From assembly GCF_051857545.1 (NCBI RefSeq), contig NZ_JBPZHB010000005.1, positions 434,001 through 498,000 on the forward strand: 64,000 nucleotides of DNA, read 5' to 3'. Below the pieces are notes generated by a model. It was not told the origin of the DNA. It made no database searches and worked only from the letters and a program-made list of their open reading frames with translations. The stretch is from Larkinella sp051857545. GTDB taxonomy: Bacteria; Bacteroidota; Bacteroidia; Cytophagales; Spirosomataceae. Position numbers and translations under genes: made by a program. This document shows positions 43,548 to 51,584 of this stretch, one piece after another; position 1 is the stretch's first letter; the number at the start of each line of letters is the position of its first letter.

Positions 43548-43702
43548 AAGCGCGGTTGACCTTCGCAATATGACTCCAACAACTCCGCAAGATTAATCTA
43601 TTTAATATATAGACATTGTAAATTAGTTTTTTGTAGTTTGAGGGTTAAACCATTGATAACGCAACTTTTTCCGTGTCTAGGCTGACCTTGCTAAACTCAA
43701 AA

Positions 43703-44992
43703 ATGCTTTATGGGATAGTCTTTCTCATTCTGATCATTAGAACTGGTGACCTCTTAGCGCAATCGTCAGATACCGTGCGCCGGGAGTTGACCATCGACTT
43801 TGAAGTAAGACCCCAAGCCGAATACCGGAATAATTTTAAGTGGACTGCCGCAGATTCGGTTATGCCTGAGCTCTTTGCCACGCAGCGAAACCGGTTCAGC
43901 ATTACATATCGATCCACTAAACTGCGCTTGCATGCATCCCCTCAGGAAATCCATGTCTGGGGAAAATCGGGGCAGTTTTCCCACGTAGGTAATGTGAATT
44001 TTTTTGAACTGTATGCCGAGCCTACTATCGGCAATTACCTTTCTGTCAGAATTGGCAGACAAGCGTTGTCGCTCGACAATGGCAGGATATTCTCGGCTGC
44101 ACCGTGGGGCCAGCAAAGCCGCGCGCACGAGGGTATTCGACTCTTTTACAGGAAAAAACTGGAAACGGATCTAACCCTTTTTTTCACCAGACCCTATGGC
44201 AAACATTTTGATCCCGCCTATTCGCCAGTGGCTGCCCATACCTACAAATTTCTTGTCGTCCATCATCTCAAATACAAACTCAGTAATCTGATTATGTTGA
44301 CGACTATCAATGCGCTGGACGTGTTCCGGAGAACGACCGGAAGCAGGCCATACTACCAGCGAATAACCAATGGCGGACGGCTGGAATTTACCCGGAACTG
44401 GCTTTACGGCACGGTGAATGCCTATTATCAGTACGGGCAAAATGCTGCTTCGAAGGCAATTCGTGCGTATTATATTCAACCTGAAATCAGTGCCAATACC
44501 GGCAGAACACTGTTTCGGCTGGGTGCCGAAATCCTGAGTGGTGACAAGAATGCGGTCTCAAAAAATGTATCCAATTCCTTCGTACCGCTCTATGGCGTAG
44601 CCTGGAAGTTTATGGGCAACATGAATTTATTCACTCGGTTCCCGGCGGATGTGAATGACAAAGGGCTGGTTAATCCGTATCTGTTCATGATTTACCAGGC
44701 TGGTAAAAAGCTTTTTCTGCGAAGCGATGCCCACCTTTTTTATTCAAAATATCCCTTGTTGAGTGAAGGCCGTGAAATCAGAGGCAAATACCTGGGCTTT
44801 GAAAGTGACTTGTCTTTGAACTATAAACCTGTTAAAGTCCTGGAAATCATCTACGGATTTTCGTTCACTTTTGCTAACAAACGTATGGAGTTACTCAACA
44901 AGGTCAAAGATTCAGGAGAAATACCCGTATGGAGCTATTTGATGGTTTCCTATGCCCCCCGTTTAATGAGTCGGAAGTGGTTGAAGGTTTAA
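43703..44992 (+). CDS. Alginate-export-family outer-membrane barrel protein
   Basis: A 429-residue exported beta-barrel. I start at ATG 43703, which gives MLYGIVFLILIIRTGDLLA as signal peptide; a GTG at 43673 would extend it by ten residues. The mature protein alternates polar and aromatic residues and has the family traits LTIDFEVRPQAEYR, SIRIGRQAL-like RIGRQALSLDNGRIF and the aromatic C-terminus. Family members are 18-stranded porins for uronates or other small anions or organics. No partner gene is adjacent. Its stop codon abuts the left end of the IS5-like element. Confidence 0.78.
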   Translation: MLYGIVFLILIIRTGDLLAQSSDTVRRELTIDFEVRPQAEYRNNFKWTAADSVMPELFATQRNRFSITYRSTKLRLHASPQEIHVWGKSGQFSHVGNVNFFELYAEPTIGNYLSVRIGRQALSLDNGRIFSAAPWGQQSRAHEGIRLFYRKKLETDLTLFFTRPYGKHFDPAYSPVAAHTYKFLVVHHLKYKLSNLIMLTTINALDVFRRTTGSRPYYQRITNGGRLEFTRNWLYGTVNAYYQYGQNAASKAIRAYYIQPEISANTGRTLFRLGAEILSGDKNAVSKNVSNSFVPLYGVAWKFMGNMNLFTRFPADVNDKGLVNPYLFMIYQAGKKLFLRSDAHLFYSKYPLLSEGREIRGKYLGFESDLSLNYKPVKVLEIIYGFSFTFANKRMELLNKVKDSGEIPVWSYLMVSYAPRLMSRKWLKV

Positions 44993-44995
44993 TTA

Positions 44996-45915
44996 GTGAA
45001 GTTGTTTAGACTAATGTAAAAGATTCCCAACAGAGTTTGAATTTTGTGGTGTCGAATCATAAAATAGCAAACCAGTGGGAATCTTAAGTAAACATACCAT
45101 CCAGACGTGGATTTTACCGCATCTGAGTGTGGGGAAACGTGGTTTTGAAAGTAAAGTACCTCTTGGGGAAGCGGTTGAAGCCATTCTTCATCGATTGAAA
45201 ACAGGATGTCAATGGCGAGAGTTACCCGTTAAACAATTCTTTTCCGGTCAGTTATTGACTTGGCAGGGCGTGTTCTACTATTTTAATAAATGGACCAAGC
45301 AGGGCTGCTGGCAACGGATGTGGATCGAACTGTTAAAAGCGAACCGACGGTATTTAGACCTTTCCTGCATGCAATAGGATGGCAGTCATACGCCCGCTAA
45401 AAATGGCGGACAATCGATTGGTTATCAGGCCAGAAAGTCAGCCAATACTACGAATTGCTTATTTTTGTCTGATAACCAAGGTGTTATGATGGCTATATCG
45501 TCACCCCAGGAGGGTAATCACCACGACCTGTTTGAAATACAAAGCTTGTTTGATGAACTGTGCCAAGTCTTAACAGCCGCTGGCATTCCTTTGAAAGGGC
45601 TTTTTCTCAATGCAGACCCTGGATTTGATTCGCAAGATTTGCGTCAAAAATGCGCTGACTACGAGATAGAAACTAACATTAAACCCAATACTCGGAATGC
45701 AAAAAAGCAGCCGCAGCAAGATCCCTACTTTGATGAAATGCTATATCGACATAGAACGGTTATTGAACGGGCGAATGCTTGGTTAGATAGTTTTAAGGCA
45801 CTTTTGGTTCGATTTGAATGCAAAGCGGCCAATTGAGCAGCCTTCCATTGGATCGCCTTTGCGGTCTCATTTTTACGCAAAATCAACAAAAAAGAAAAAG
45901 TCTAAACAGCTTCTC
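44996..45915 (+). mobile_element. IS5-like insertion sequence with defective transposase
   Basis: About 920 bp bounded by imperfect terminal inverted repeats; 44992-45011 and 45900-45919 match at 17 of 20 positions when one is reversed (inner part GTTTAGAC on the left, GTCTAAAC on the right). A TA dinucleotide flanks each end, as for a 2-bp target duplication. It encloses one transposase frame broken by two stops. The left end abuts the porin stop codon. Confidence 0.75.
45075..45905 (+). pseudogene. IS5-family transposase interrupted by two nonsense codons
   Basis: One continuous reading frame of 277 codons encodes an IS5-type DDE transposase but has a TAG at 45375-45377 and a TGA at 45834-45836. 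The first stop falls just before the first catalytic Asp (DGSHTPAKNGGQ). The second catalytic Asp is in NADPGFDS and the Glu in RTVIERANAW. After the TGA the frame goes on with AAFHWIAFAVSFLRKI, a typical C-terminus where Trp (TGG) is expected. No frameshift is needed. Start at GTG 45075; no ATG is available. Inactive unless stops are suppressed. Confidence 0.82.
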
Positions 45916-45964
45916 TAATTTCCTCCGCTCAATAACGCTTTTCAACACTGCCCAAGCAATAAAA

Positions 45965-45988
45965 AACCTCCGGCGTAAAATCCGGAGG
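45965..45988 (-). terminator. Terminator of the lipocalin-like gene
   Basis: Arms ACCTCCGG (45965-45972) and CCGGAGGT (45981-45988) around an eight-base loop, followed in the leftward direction by a T-run (bases 45964-45959 are A on the plus strand). It lies 33 bp past the stop of the leftward lipoprotein gene. Confidence 0.85.
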
Positions 45989-46020
45989 TCGTATTTCTAT
46001 TTCTTAAAAGTCTATACCCG

Positions 46021-46494
46021 TTATTTTTTGGCATAAATCAATTGAACCGTGTAATTGACCGTCACCGTATCTTTTTTCGCATTCAGAAACCGGCCGCTCC
46101 GGGCAAGCACTTCACCCAGTAACTGATTGGGAGTCGTCGTGTTGTCATATGTATACTTGAATTCATCCCCGGCTTCTTCCTTCAAAACCAAGTCATTGTT
46201 GGTTAACGTCCAGGTTCCTTTGTAGTCAAAAACACTTCCATTCGACCTTTCTGTTCCGGAAAACGTATTATCACTTTTAATATCAATATCGTCACGATAA
46301 CCGGTCACGGTTGGGTTCGACAAATCTTCGTCACCATTGAGCGATGCAAAATCACCAGTAAAGCCCGCATAGCGCGCCCGGTCAACAGACCACTGCCCTA
46401 CGACTGGTGCCGGTGCCGGATCATCATCTTTGTTACACGAACTCAGGCCAGCCGCAAACACCACCACGCAGATCAAATAAAGTAATCGCTTCAT
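46021..46494 (-). CDS. Lipocalin-like lipoprotein
   Basis: A 157-residue lipoprotein: MKRLLYLICVVVFAAGLSSCNKDDDP has a lipobox with the acylated Cys at residue 20 and an Asp-rich stretch after it, typical of surface-exported Bacteroidota lipoproteins. The mature part starts VVGQWSVDRARY and contains a pattern of beta strands (FDYKGTWTLTNNDLVLKE) like the lipocalin-like domain (PF13648-type). Such proteins bind small hydrophobic molecules, but no ligand is known. A good terminator follows. Convergent to the IS5-like element. Confidence 0.8.
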   Translation of the reverse strand: MKRLLYLICVVVFAAGLSSCNKDDDPAPAPVVGQWSVDRARYAGFTGDFASLNGDEDLSNPTVTGYRDDIDIKSDNTFSGTERSNGSVFDYKGTWTLTNNDLVLKEEAGDEFKYTYDNTTTPNQLLGEVLARSGRFLNAKKDTVTVNYTVQLIYAKK

Positions 46495-46674
46495 AATTTT
46501 CAGGTTTTTGTGAAATAATAGTTTAGTGTGACTGGATGAGATGACCGTTGGAAACGAAATCTACAAAAAAAAATGTCAGGTTGTAAATTTCCGGATAAAA
46601 AGCCCGTGTTTTCTCTTTCCTCTACGCAAAAACCGGTCAAAGCGTTGCGTCAGGGCGTAAAAGTTCAGAATTAA

Positions 46675-48039
46675 TTATCGCAAACCCGGGCGGGGAATCA
46701 CCGGTAAACTCTCGTTTCCATCCTCACTAACGGCCTGAACGGCAAAGAAATAATTGTCTTTAGAATAGGGCAACGTCAGCCCGACTTTTTCCGTATAAAA
46801 CTTCTTTTGCCAGAATGGCCAGTGGGTTTCGCGCATCAGCACATAATACCCTTTTATTTTCCGATTGGCCGAATTCCCGGCTTTGGGTGCCTGCCAGAAC
46901 AGGCTCGTGGAGTTGGTCAGGCTGCGGGCCTCCACCGTAACATTCTGCGGCATCGACGGCGCTTTGGCCAGATTGGCCAGCACCGCCAGGTTCATGGCGG
47001 TATTTTTCCGCAGGTAATCAAAATCCATAAACTTTACGTAATCGCCGTATTCCACACCGTCCTGCGTGCGCAGATCCTGGTGCTGGTGGGCAAAATTCTC
47101 GTTCATTTCCGTAATGCGAACCGCCGGAAAACCGCGCGTGACAAACGGCGTGTGGTCGCCCCCGCGCAAAAACCGGTCGTTGCGGTACACCATCACCACC
47201 TCCAGTTGATCGACATACCGCTCACCCACTTCTTTGGTATAACGGGCCAGTTGCCGCGATTTTCCGTCGTTTTCCAGGCCATACTGCCGGATGTTGGCCG
47301 CCAGCGAATCCGTCTGATAACCGGGCAAGCCCTCGCTGAATACCCGGACACGCGTGTTGTCGGTGATGTGCGTATCGGGGCTGTGGTTCGACCCCATAAT
47401 GTCGTTGTTCAGCAACGCTTCGAGGTTCCATTTTTCGTCTTTCGCCCGTTGCGCCAGGTGGTTGGCGCCCAGCAGTCCCTGCTCCTCCCCACAAACCGCC
47501 ACAAAAATGATGGTGGCCGGAAACGGCACTTTGCTCATCACGCGGCAGAGTTCGATCACGGCGGCCGTTCCCGAACCGTCGTCGTTGGCCCCCGGCGCAT
47601 CGGCAGTGCGGTTCATGACGTCACTAACGCGGCTGTCGATGTGACCGCTCACCAGAAAAATCCGGTCGTCGTTCGGGTCGGTGCCTTTGAGCGTCGCCAT
47701 CACGTTGCCCATTTGCGTCACGGCATCGATCCGCCGTCCGTCCGGTTGCAGGGTCCAGCTATCGATCTGGGCCGTCAGCCGTCCGCCCGACTGTTTGGCG
47801 TAGTGTTGAAACTTGCCCAATGTCCACTGCCGGGCCGCGCTCAACCCGCGTTTAGGCGTCGCGCTGCTCATCGTGTGCCGCGTTCCGAAACTGACCAGAT
47901 TGGTAACGTGTGACCGCAAACTATCCGCCGACACGTCGGCCACGAGTTGGGCAATGGCAGGATCGCGGTTGACGGTGGTCTGGGCTTGTAAACCAAGCGA
48001 AAAAAGAAGGAGAATACCCGAAAGTGTACAGTTTTTCAT
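46675..48039 (-). CDS. Secreted M28-family zinc aminopeptidase/carboxypeptidase
   Basis: A 454-residue exported metallopeptidase with signal peptide MKNCTLSGILLLFSLGLQA. The di-zinc site is complete: His in VSGHIDSR, Asp in PGANDDGSG, Glu pair in VCGEEQGLLGA, Asp in NNDIMGSNH, and His in GGDHTPF. The C-terminal ~90 residues look like a fibronectin III-type domain (TSLFWQAPK...). It removes amino acids from peptides in the periplasm or outside. It directly follows the small membrane protein gene on the same strand with no gap. Confidence 0.93.
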   Translation of the reverse strand: MKNCTLSGILLLFSLGLQAQTTVNRDPAIAQLVADVSADSLRSHVTNLVSFGTRHTMSSATPKRGLSAARQWTLGKFQHYAKQSGGRLTAQIDSWTLQPDGRRIDAVTQMGNVMATLKGTDPNDDRIFLVSGHIDSRVSDVMNRTADAPGANDDGSGTAAVIELCRVMSKVPFPATIIFVAVCGEEQGLLGANHLAQRAKDEKWNLEALLNNDIMGSNHSPDTHITDNTRVRVFSEGLPGYQTDSLAANIRQYGLENDGKSRQLARYTKEVGERYVDQLEVVMVYRNDRFLRGGDHTPFVTRGFPAVRITEMNENFAHQHQDLRTQDGVEYGDYVKFMDFDYLRKNTAMNLAVLANLAKAPSMPQNVTVEARSLTNSTSLFWQAPKAGNSANRKIKGYYVLMRETHWPFWQKKFYTEKVGLTLPYSKDNYFFAVQAVSEDGNESLPVIPRPGLR

Positions 48040-48363
48040 TCAGTAAGTCGATGAGTTTAGTAAACGGGAATACAAACGAAGATACACCACCGCGTCGATT
48101 TTACGGCGTTTTACGGGATCTAAAAATGATTTTTTGCCGGAACGTGGAACCGCCTTTTGACGCAGAACCGGGCGACTGCGTTCGTTCAGCGAAGAAAACA
48201 CCAACGCCCCCGCCAGCAAAAAAGACAAGCCCAGCGACCAGAACGCAATTTGGCGCGTCGGCAATTGCCGCACCGGCTGATAGAATTCCCGGGTTTCGTC
48301 TTCCGAAAACAATTCCCGAAAGGAAAAACCGGTGTCCTCGTCGTCTGAAGGCCTGTTTTTCAT
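48040..48363 (-). CDS. Small one-helix membrane protein
   Basis: A 107-residue protein with one hydrophobic helix (IAFWSLGLSFLLAGALVF) near residues 39-57, an acidic N-terminus (SDDEDTGF) and a basic C-terminus. No family recognised. Its start overlaps the previous gene's stop as ATGA, and its own stop abuts the M28 peptidase start, so the three genes form a tightly coupled unit. Role unknown. Confidence 0.65.
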   Translation of the reverse strand: MKNRPSDDEDTGFSFRELFSEDETREFYQPVRQLPTRQIAFWSLGLSFLLAGALVFSSLNERSRPVLRQKAVPRSGKKSFLDPVKRRKIDAVVYLRLYSRLLNSSTY

Positions 48364-48881
48364 AATCGTCGGGCCAGGCTCACGCCAAAGGCGGTTTGGG
48401 TGGTGCCGGGGAGGGGTTGCGCCGAAAACCCGAAGCGGGCAGCGGCCAACGCCCGGTTGTATTGCGTCACCGCCTTGCGAGCCTGGGAATTGCCAATGAT
48501 GCTTAACCCCAGCGTGGCACCGATCGAGCCAAAATACACAGCCCAGTAGTCGCCCGAACGTGTGTAGGTGCCCCGGTTACGCGTCAAAACGTAGACCAGC
48601 GGAACCAGCGCAACGACCTGACCGGCCAGCACAAACGTCCGGTAGGTTCGGAAATGGCGGTTGACGATGGGATCATTCAATTCGTTAAAGGGAATCTCCA
48701 GCGAATTCGGCGACCGCAACCGCTTGCCCCCGTAAAAATACGATCCATACGACCGCTCGATGGGTTTCAGATGGGCCGGAACCGCAGCAGCGGTCCGGTA
48801 AAAGGTGGAATCGGCAGGGCGTTGCGCACAGGCAACCCCTACTACAAGCGTGCAGAACAGGAGTACGTAAAAGAATCGCAT
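48360..48881 (-). CDS. Exported protein of unknown function
   Basis: A 173-residue protein with signal peptide MRFFYVLLFCTLVVGVACA and two further hydrophobic stretches (VLAGQVVALVPLVYVLT and YFGSIGATLGLSIIGNS). The C-terminus (ARFGFSAQPLPGTTQTAFGVSLARRL) looks like strands near the end of a barrel or surface domain. No family recognised. First gene of a leftward three-gene unit with the M28 peptidase. Confidence 0.65.
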   Translation of the reverse strand: MRFFYVLLFCTLVVGVACAQRPADSTFYRTAAAVPAHLKPIERSYGSYFYGGKRLRSPNSLEIPFNELNDPIVNRHFRTYRTFVLAGQVVALVPLVYVLTRNRGTYTRSGDYWAVYFGSIGATLGLSIIGNSQARKAVTQYNRALAAARFGFSAQPLPGTTQTAFGVSLARRL

Positions 48882-48953
48882 AGTGAATTAACGCACAAAT
48901 TCGGGATACAACTCAATTTTTAGGCCAACGACAGAAAATTTTTCAACCGCGCC

Positions 48954-48984
48954 TTGATTTCGCATTGAAATACCATTACTTTTG
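48954..48984 (+). promoter_or_regulatory. Promoter of the Rrf2 gene (TTG-N20-TACTTTTG)
   Basis: TTG at 48954-48956 and TACTTTTG at 48977-48984, 20 bp apart, fit the Bacteroidota sigma-factor consensus TTG / TAnnTTTG. Transcription would begin near 48990, inside the operator palindrome at 48987-49007. Confidence 0.65.
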
Positions 48985-48986
48985 TA

Positions 48987-49007
48987 CTGTAATAAAATTT
49001 ATTACAG
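48987..49007. promoter_or_regulatory. Rrf2 operator, copy 1 (CTGTAAT-N7-ATTACAG)
   Basis: A perfect palindrome with half-sites CTGTAAT and ATTACAG seven bases apart, ending one base before the Rrf2 start codon and overlapping the predicted transcription start. An identical half-site pair with the same spacing lies before the next gene. This strongly suggests autorepression. Confidence 0.8.
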
Positions 49008-49008
49008 A

Positions 49009-49419
49009 ATGAACAACAGCCGGTTTTCGATCGCCATCCACATCATGACCCTTCTGACGAGGGCCAATGGGGAGCTGCTATCGTCTGACTTTATGGCTGG
49101 CAGCGTCAATATCAACCCGGTATTGGTTCGGAAAGAGATCAGCAATTTACGAAAGAAGGGGCTCATTATCAGCAAGGAAGGCAAAAACGGTGGCAGCAGT
49201 TTAGCCAAACCCGCGGAGAAAATCCTGCTGTCGGCAATTTACGAGGCTGTTCGACAAACGCCACTACTGGGGCAAAACCGAAACAGCCCGAACCCCGATT
49301 GCGCGGTGGGTCGTCAGATCAATACCCACCTGGACACCCTTTTTCTGGATGCGGAGAAGGCCCTGATTGCGCGGCTTAACCAAACGACCCTGGCTGATTT
49401 TACCAACCAGTTTGACTAA
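49009..49419 (+). CDS. Rrf2-family transcriptional repressor
   Basis: A 136-residue winged-helix regulator. ATG 49009 gives MNNSRFSIAIHIMTLL; an upstream start at 48982 would lie inside the operator, so is rejected. Recognition helix region NINPVLVRKEISNLRKKGLI and the wing GKNGGSSLAKPAEKI are typical. A single Cys in NPDCAVGRQ replaces the three-Cys iron-sulfur cluster of IscR, so it belongs to the redox- or ligand-sensing YwnA/CymR-like group. Matching palindromes precede it and the following oxidoreductase gene. Confidence 0.92.
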   Translation: MNNSRFSIAIHIMTLLTRANGELLSSDFMAGSVNINPVLVRKEISNLRKKGLIISKEGKNGGSSLAKPAEKILLSAIYEAVRQTPLLGQNRNSPNPDCAVGRQINTHLDTLFLDAEKALIARLNQTTLADFTNQFD

Positions 49420-49435
49420 ATTTTTCTGAACCAAA

Positions 49436-49456
49436 CTGTAATAATATTAATTACAG
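49436..49456. promoter_or_regulatory. Rrf2 operator, copy 2
   Basis: Half-sites CTGTAAT (49436-49442) and ATTACAG (49450-49456) with a seven-base spacer, identical to those at 48987-49007. It lies 33 bp before the NmrA-like gene. TAAATTTT at 49417-49424 is a near match to a -7 box, so a bound repressor would block early transcription. Confidence 0.75.
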
Positions 49457-49489
49457 TTAAAATCTACCAATTAACTAATTCTAAAAATC

Positions 49490-50134
49490 ATGAAAATTGC
49501 CTTGATTGGAGCCACGGGCTTCGTAGGTTCAGCCCTGTTAAAAGAAGCACTGCACCGCGGATATGCCGTAACGGCGATTGTCCGCCATCCGGAGAAAATG
49601 ACGGTAGAAAACCCACAGCTAACGGCCGTAAAAGGCGACGTGCTGAATGAAGTGGAGGTAGCCGGGCTCGTGGCCGGCCATGATGCGGTCGTGAGTGCCT
49701 ACAATGCGGGCTGGCAAAACCCTAACCTCTACAACGAGTACCTGGCCGGTTCGCAGGCCATTCAGAACGGCACGAAAAAAGCCGGTGTGAAACGGTTGCT
49801 GGTGGTGGGTGGAGCCGGTAGTCTGGAAATTGCGCCGGGCGTTCAACTGATCGACACGCCACAGTTTCCGGCCGAATGGAAACCGGGGGCGCTGGCCGCC
49901 CGTGACTACCTGAACACGTTGAAAAAGGAAGAAGACCTGGACTGGACATTTATCAGCCCGGCCATTTTGCTCGAACCCGGCGAGCGCACCGGGCAATTCC
50001 GCCGGGGAACCAACCAGCCGGTGTTTGACGAAAACGGGGTGAGTAAAATTTCCGTCGAAGACCTGGCCGTTGCGATACACGACGAACTGGACAAGCCCGC
50101 ACACGTTCGTCAGCGGTTTACCGTGGGGTACTGA
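49490..50134 (+). CDS. NAD(P)-binding NmrA-like oxidoreductase (atypical SDR)
   Basis: A 214-residue cytoplasmic protein with the cofactor motif GATGFVGSAL at residues 7-16, followed by VRHPEKM with the Arg that favours NADP(H). Mid-part LLVVGGAGSLEIAPG and WTFISPAILLEPGERTGQFRRG match the YwnB/BVR-B-like flavin-reductase group. Such proteins act in reductive stress defence with an Rrf2-type repressor, as for the YwnA/YwnB pair of Bacillus. The shared operator upstream makes this the likely target of the Rrf2 protein. Confidence 0.88.
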   Translation: MKIALIGATGFVGSALLKEALHRGYAVTAIVRHPEKMTVENPQLTAVKGDVLNEVEVAGLVAGHDAVVSAYNAGWQNPNLYNEYLAGSQAIQNGTKKAGVKRLLVVGGAGSLEIAPGVQLIDTPQFPAEWKPGALAARDYLNTLKKEEDLDWTFISPAILLEPGERTGQFRRGTNQPVFDENGVSKISVEDLAVAIHDELDKPAHVRQRFTVGY

Positions 50135-50162
50135 GTCTGATAATCACCCGAAACCGTGTTGA

Positions 50163-51497
50163 TTAAGCCGCTTTGCCAATCAGCACGGTTTCGGGTAAAC
50201 CTACCAAAGGCAAAGACAGGTAAAACGTGGTTCCCATCCCCGGTTCGCTTTCAAACCAAAGCTTTCCCTGCTGAACTTCCGCGTATTCTTTACAGAGAAA
50301 AAGACCCAGTCCTACGCCTTTTTCATTGTTGGTGCCAAAGGTTGCCCGGGACTTAAGCGAAAATAAATTTGCTTTATCTTCCGGTTTTATACCTCCCCCA
50401 TTGTCTTTCACAACAATCAAACAATTCGATTGCGATTCCAGGACTTCAACCACAATCGAACCTCCAGAGGGCGTGAATTTTATCGCGTTTCCCACTAAAT
50501 TCCGAACAATAAGTTGCAACATATTGCTGTCGGCAACGACCTCGAAAGGCGTGTGAATTGAATACGTTAACTGGATTTCTTTTTTTAAAGCCAGCGGTCT
50601 ATAAATTTCAATGATGGGTTTTAAAACGGTCGAAATGTTGACGTGCGTAAGCTCCACTTTGGTTCCGTTCATCTGCGTAGTCGACCACGACAGGAGGTTG
50701 AAAAGCATCTCCTGGGTGTGGTTGATCACATCCAGCAAATCCGATTCGATCCGTTTCTTTTGCGCATCGTCCAGATCGGTTTCTCTCAGTATTTCGATGT
50801 ATTGCTGAACAGAAGCCAACGGCGAACGCAAATCATGCGAAATGATGGAGAAAAGCTTGCTTTTTTCGGCGTTGAGACGTTCCAGCACCACGGATTTTTC
50901 TTCGACCAGCCGCTGTTCGGCCCGGTAGGCTTTCTTGAAAAAATAGGTCGCCAGGTAAATCAGCACCGCCCCGACCAAATACGTCGACCCCACGTCCAGG
51001 ATATGATTCATCCGACTCGAATAGCCGGCAACCACACTGGCAGGATAAACATATTCGACCGCCAGAAGACCAAATACCACAACGACATTAAAACAAAACC
51101 AGAAGACGTGTTGCCGGGACGGCGCAACAATCGCTAATAAGAAATAAACATACATGAACAGGAGAATGGAAGGCCCAATAACACCTGCATTAAAAAAATA
51201 ATTTCCCGCCAGAAGCAGCGTAATAAACACACCACCCAGTGACACGCTGATGTAGAATTTATTTTTTATCCGGGATAGATAATAGAGAAATGAAAAGGCA
51301 ATAAAGAGCAGCAAAGAAACCAGCGAAGCTTCGGTCAGGCCGATGAAATAGTTGAAAGGAATGTTGTAAAGCATCGCCACAATGCCCACCACACAGATAG
51401 AATTAAAGATCCGGCTTTCCAGCGTAGTTTCCCCCGGCACGCCAACCAGTGCCGTAAAGGAGCGCTGAATGGATTTGAAAAGAAGCGATTTTCCCAA
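50163..51497 (-). CDS. Membrane-bound sensor histidine kinase (orphan)
   Basis: A 444-residue kinase with about six hydrophobic segments in residues 30-185 (for example SLLLFIAFSFLYYL and VLIYLATYFF), then a HisKA domain with His221 in SIISHDLRSPLAS and an ATPase domain with N box VRNLVGNAIKFTPSGG and G boxes VKDNGGGI and GVGLGLFLCKEY. No response-regulator gene is nearby. No ATG exists near the N-terminus: TTG 51497 is the best start, with the frame open upstream to a stop about 19 codons earlier, so the true start is uncertain. Confidence 0.88.
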   Translation of the reverse strand: MGKSLLFKSIQRSFTALVGVPGETTLESRIFNSICVVGIVAMLYNIPFNYFIGLTEASLVSLLLFIAFSFLYYLSRIKNKFYISVSLGGVFITLLLAGNYFFNAGVIGPSILLFMYVYFLLAIVAPSRQHVFWFCFNVVVVFGLLAVEYVYPASVVAGYSSRMNHILDVGSTYLVGAVLIYLATYFFKKAYRAEQRLVEEKSVVLERLNAEKSKLFSIISHDLRSPLASVQQYIEILRETDLDDAQKKRIESDLLDVINHTQEMLFNLLSWSTTQMNGTKVELTHVNISTVLKPIIEIYRPLALKKEIQLTYSIHTPFEVVADSNMLQLIVRNLVGNAIKFTPSGGSIVVEVLESQSNCLIVVKDNGGGIKPEDKANLFSLKSRATFGTNNEKGVGLGLFLCKEYAEVQQGKLWFESEPGMGTTFYLSLPLVGLPETVLIGKAA

Positions 51498-51560
51498 CGT
51501 CGTTTTCTGTGAGTAGCTGAAAAAATAGGTGATTAAACCCGTAGTCTAACCACCTATTCA

Positions 51561-51568
51561 CAAAAATA
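51561..51568 (-). promoter_or_regulatory. Possible -7 promoter box for the orphan kinase gene
   Basis: On the minus strand 51568-51561 reads TATTTTTG, an exact TAnnTTTG, about 64 bp before the TTG start. No TTG at the right upstream distance was seen, so this is weak. Confidence 0.3.
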
Positions 51569-51584
51569 CTTAAAATTCTTCTAC

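Noticed and set aside
46807..47913. 368-codon plus-strand open frame
   Set aside because: It lies fully inside the minus-strand M28 peptidase, which has all zinc ligands. The plus-strand translation has no family features.
48982..49008. Upstream start for the Rrf2 gene
   Set aside because: It would place the first nine codons over the operator and predicted transcription start; ATG 49009 gives the family N-terminus.
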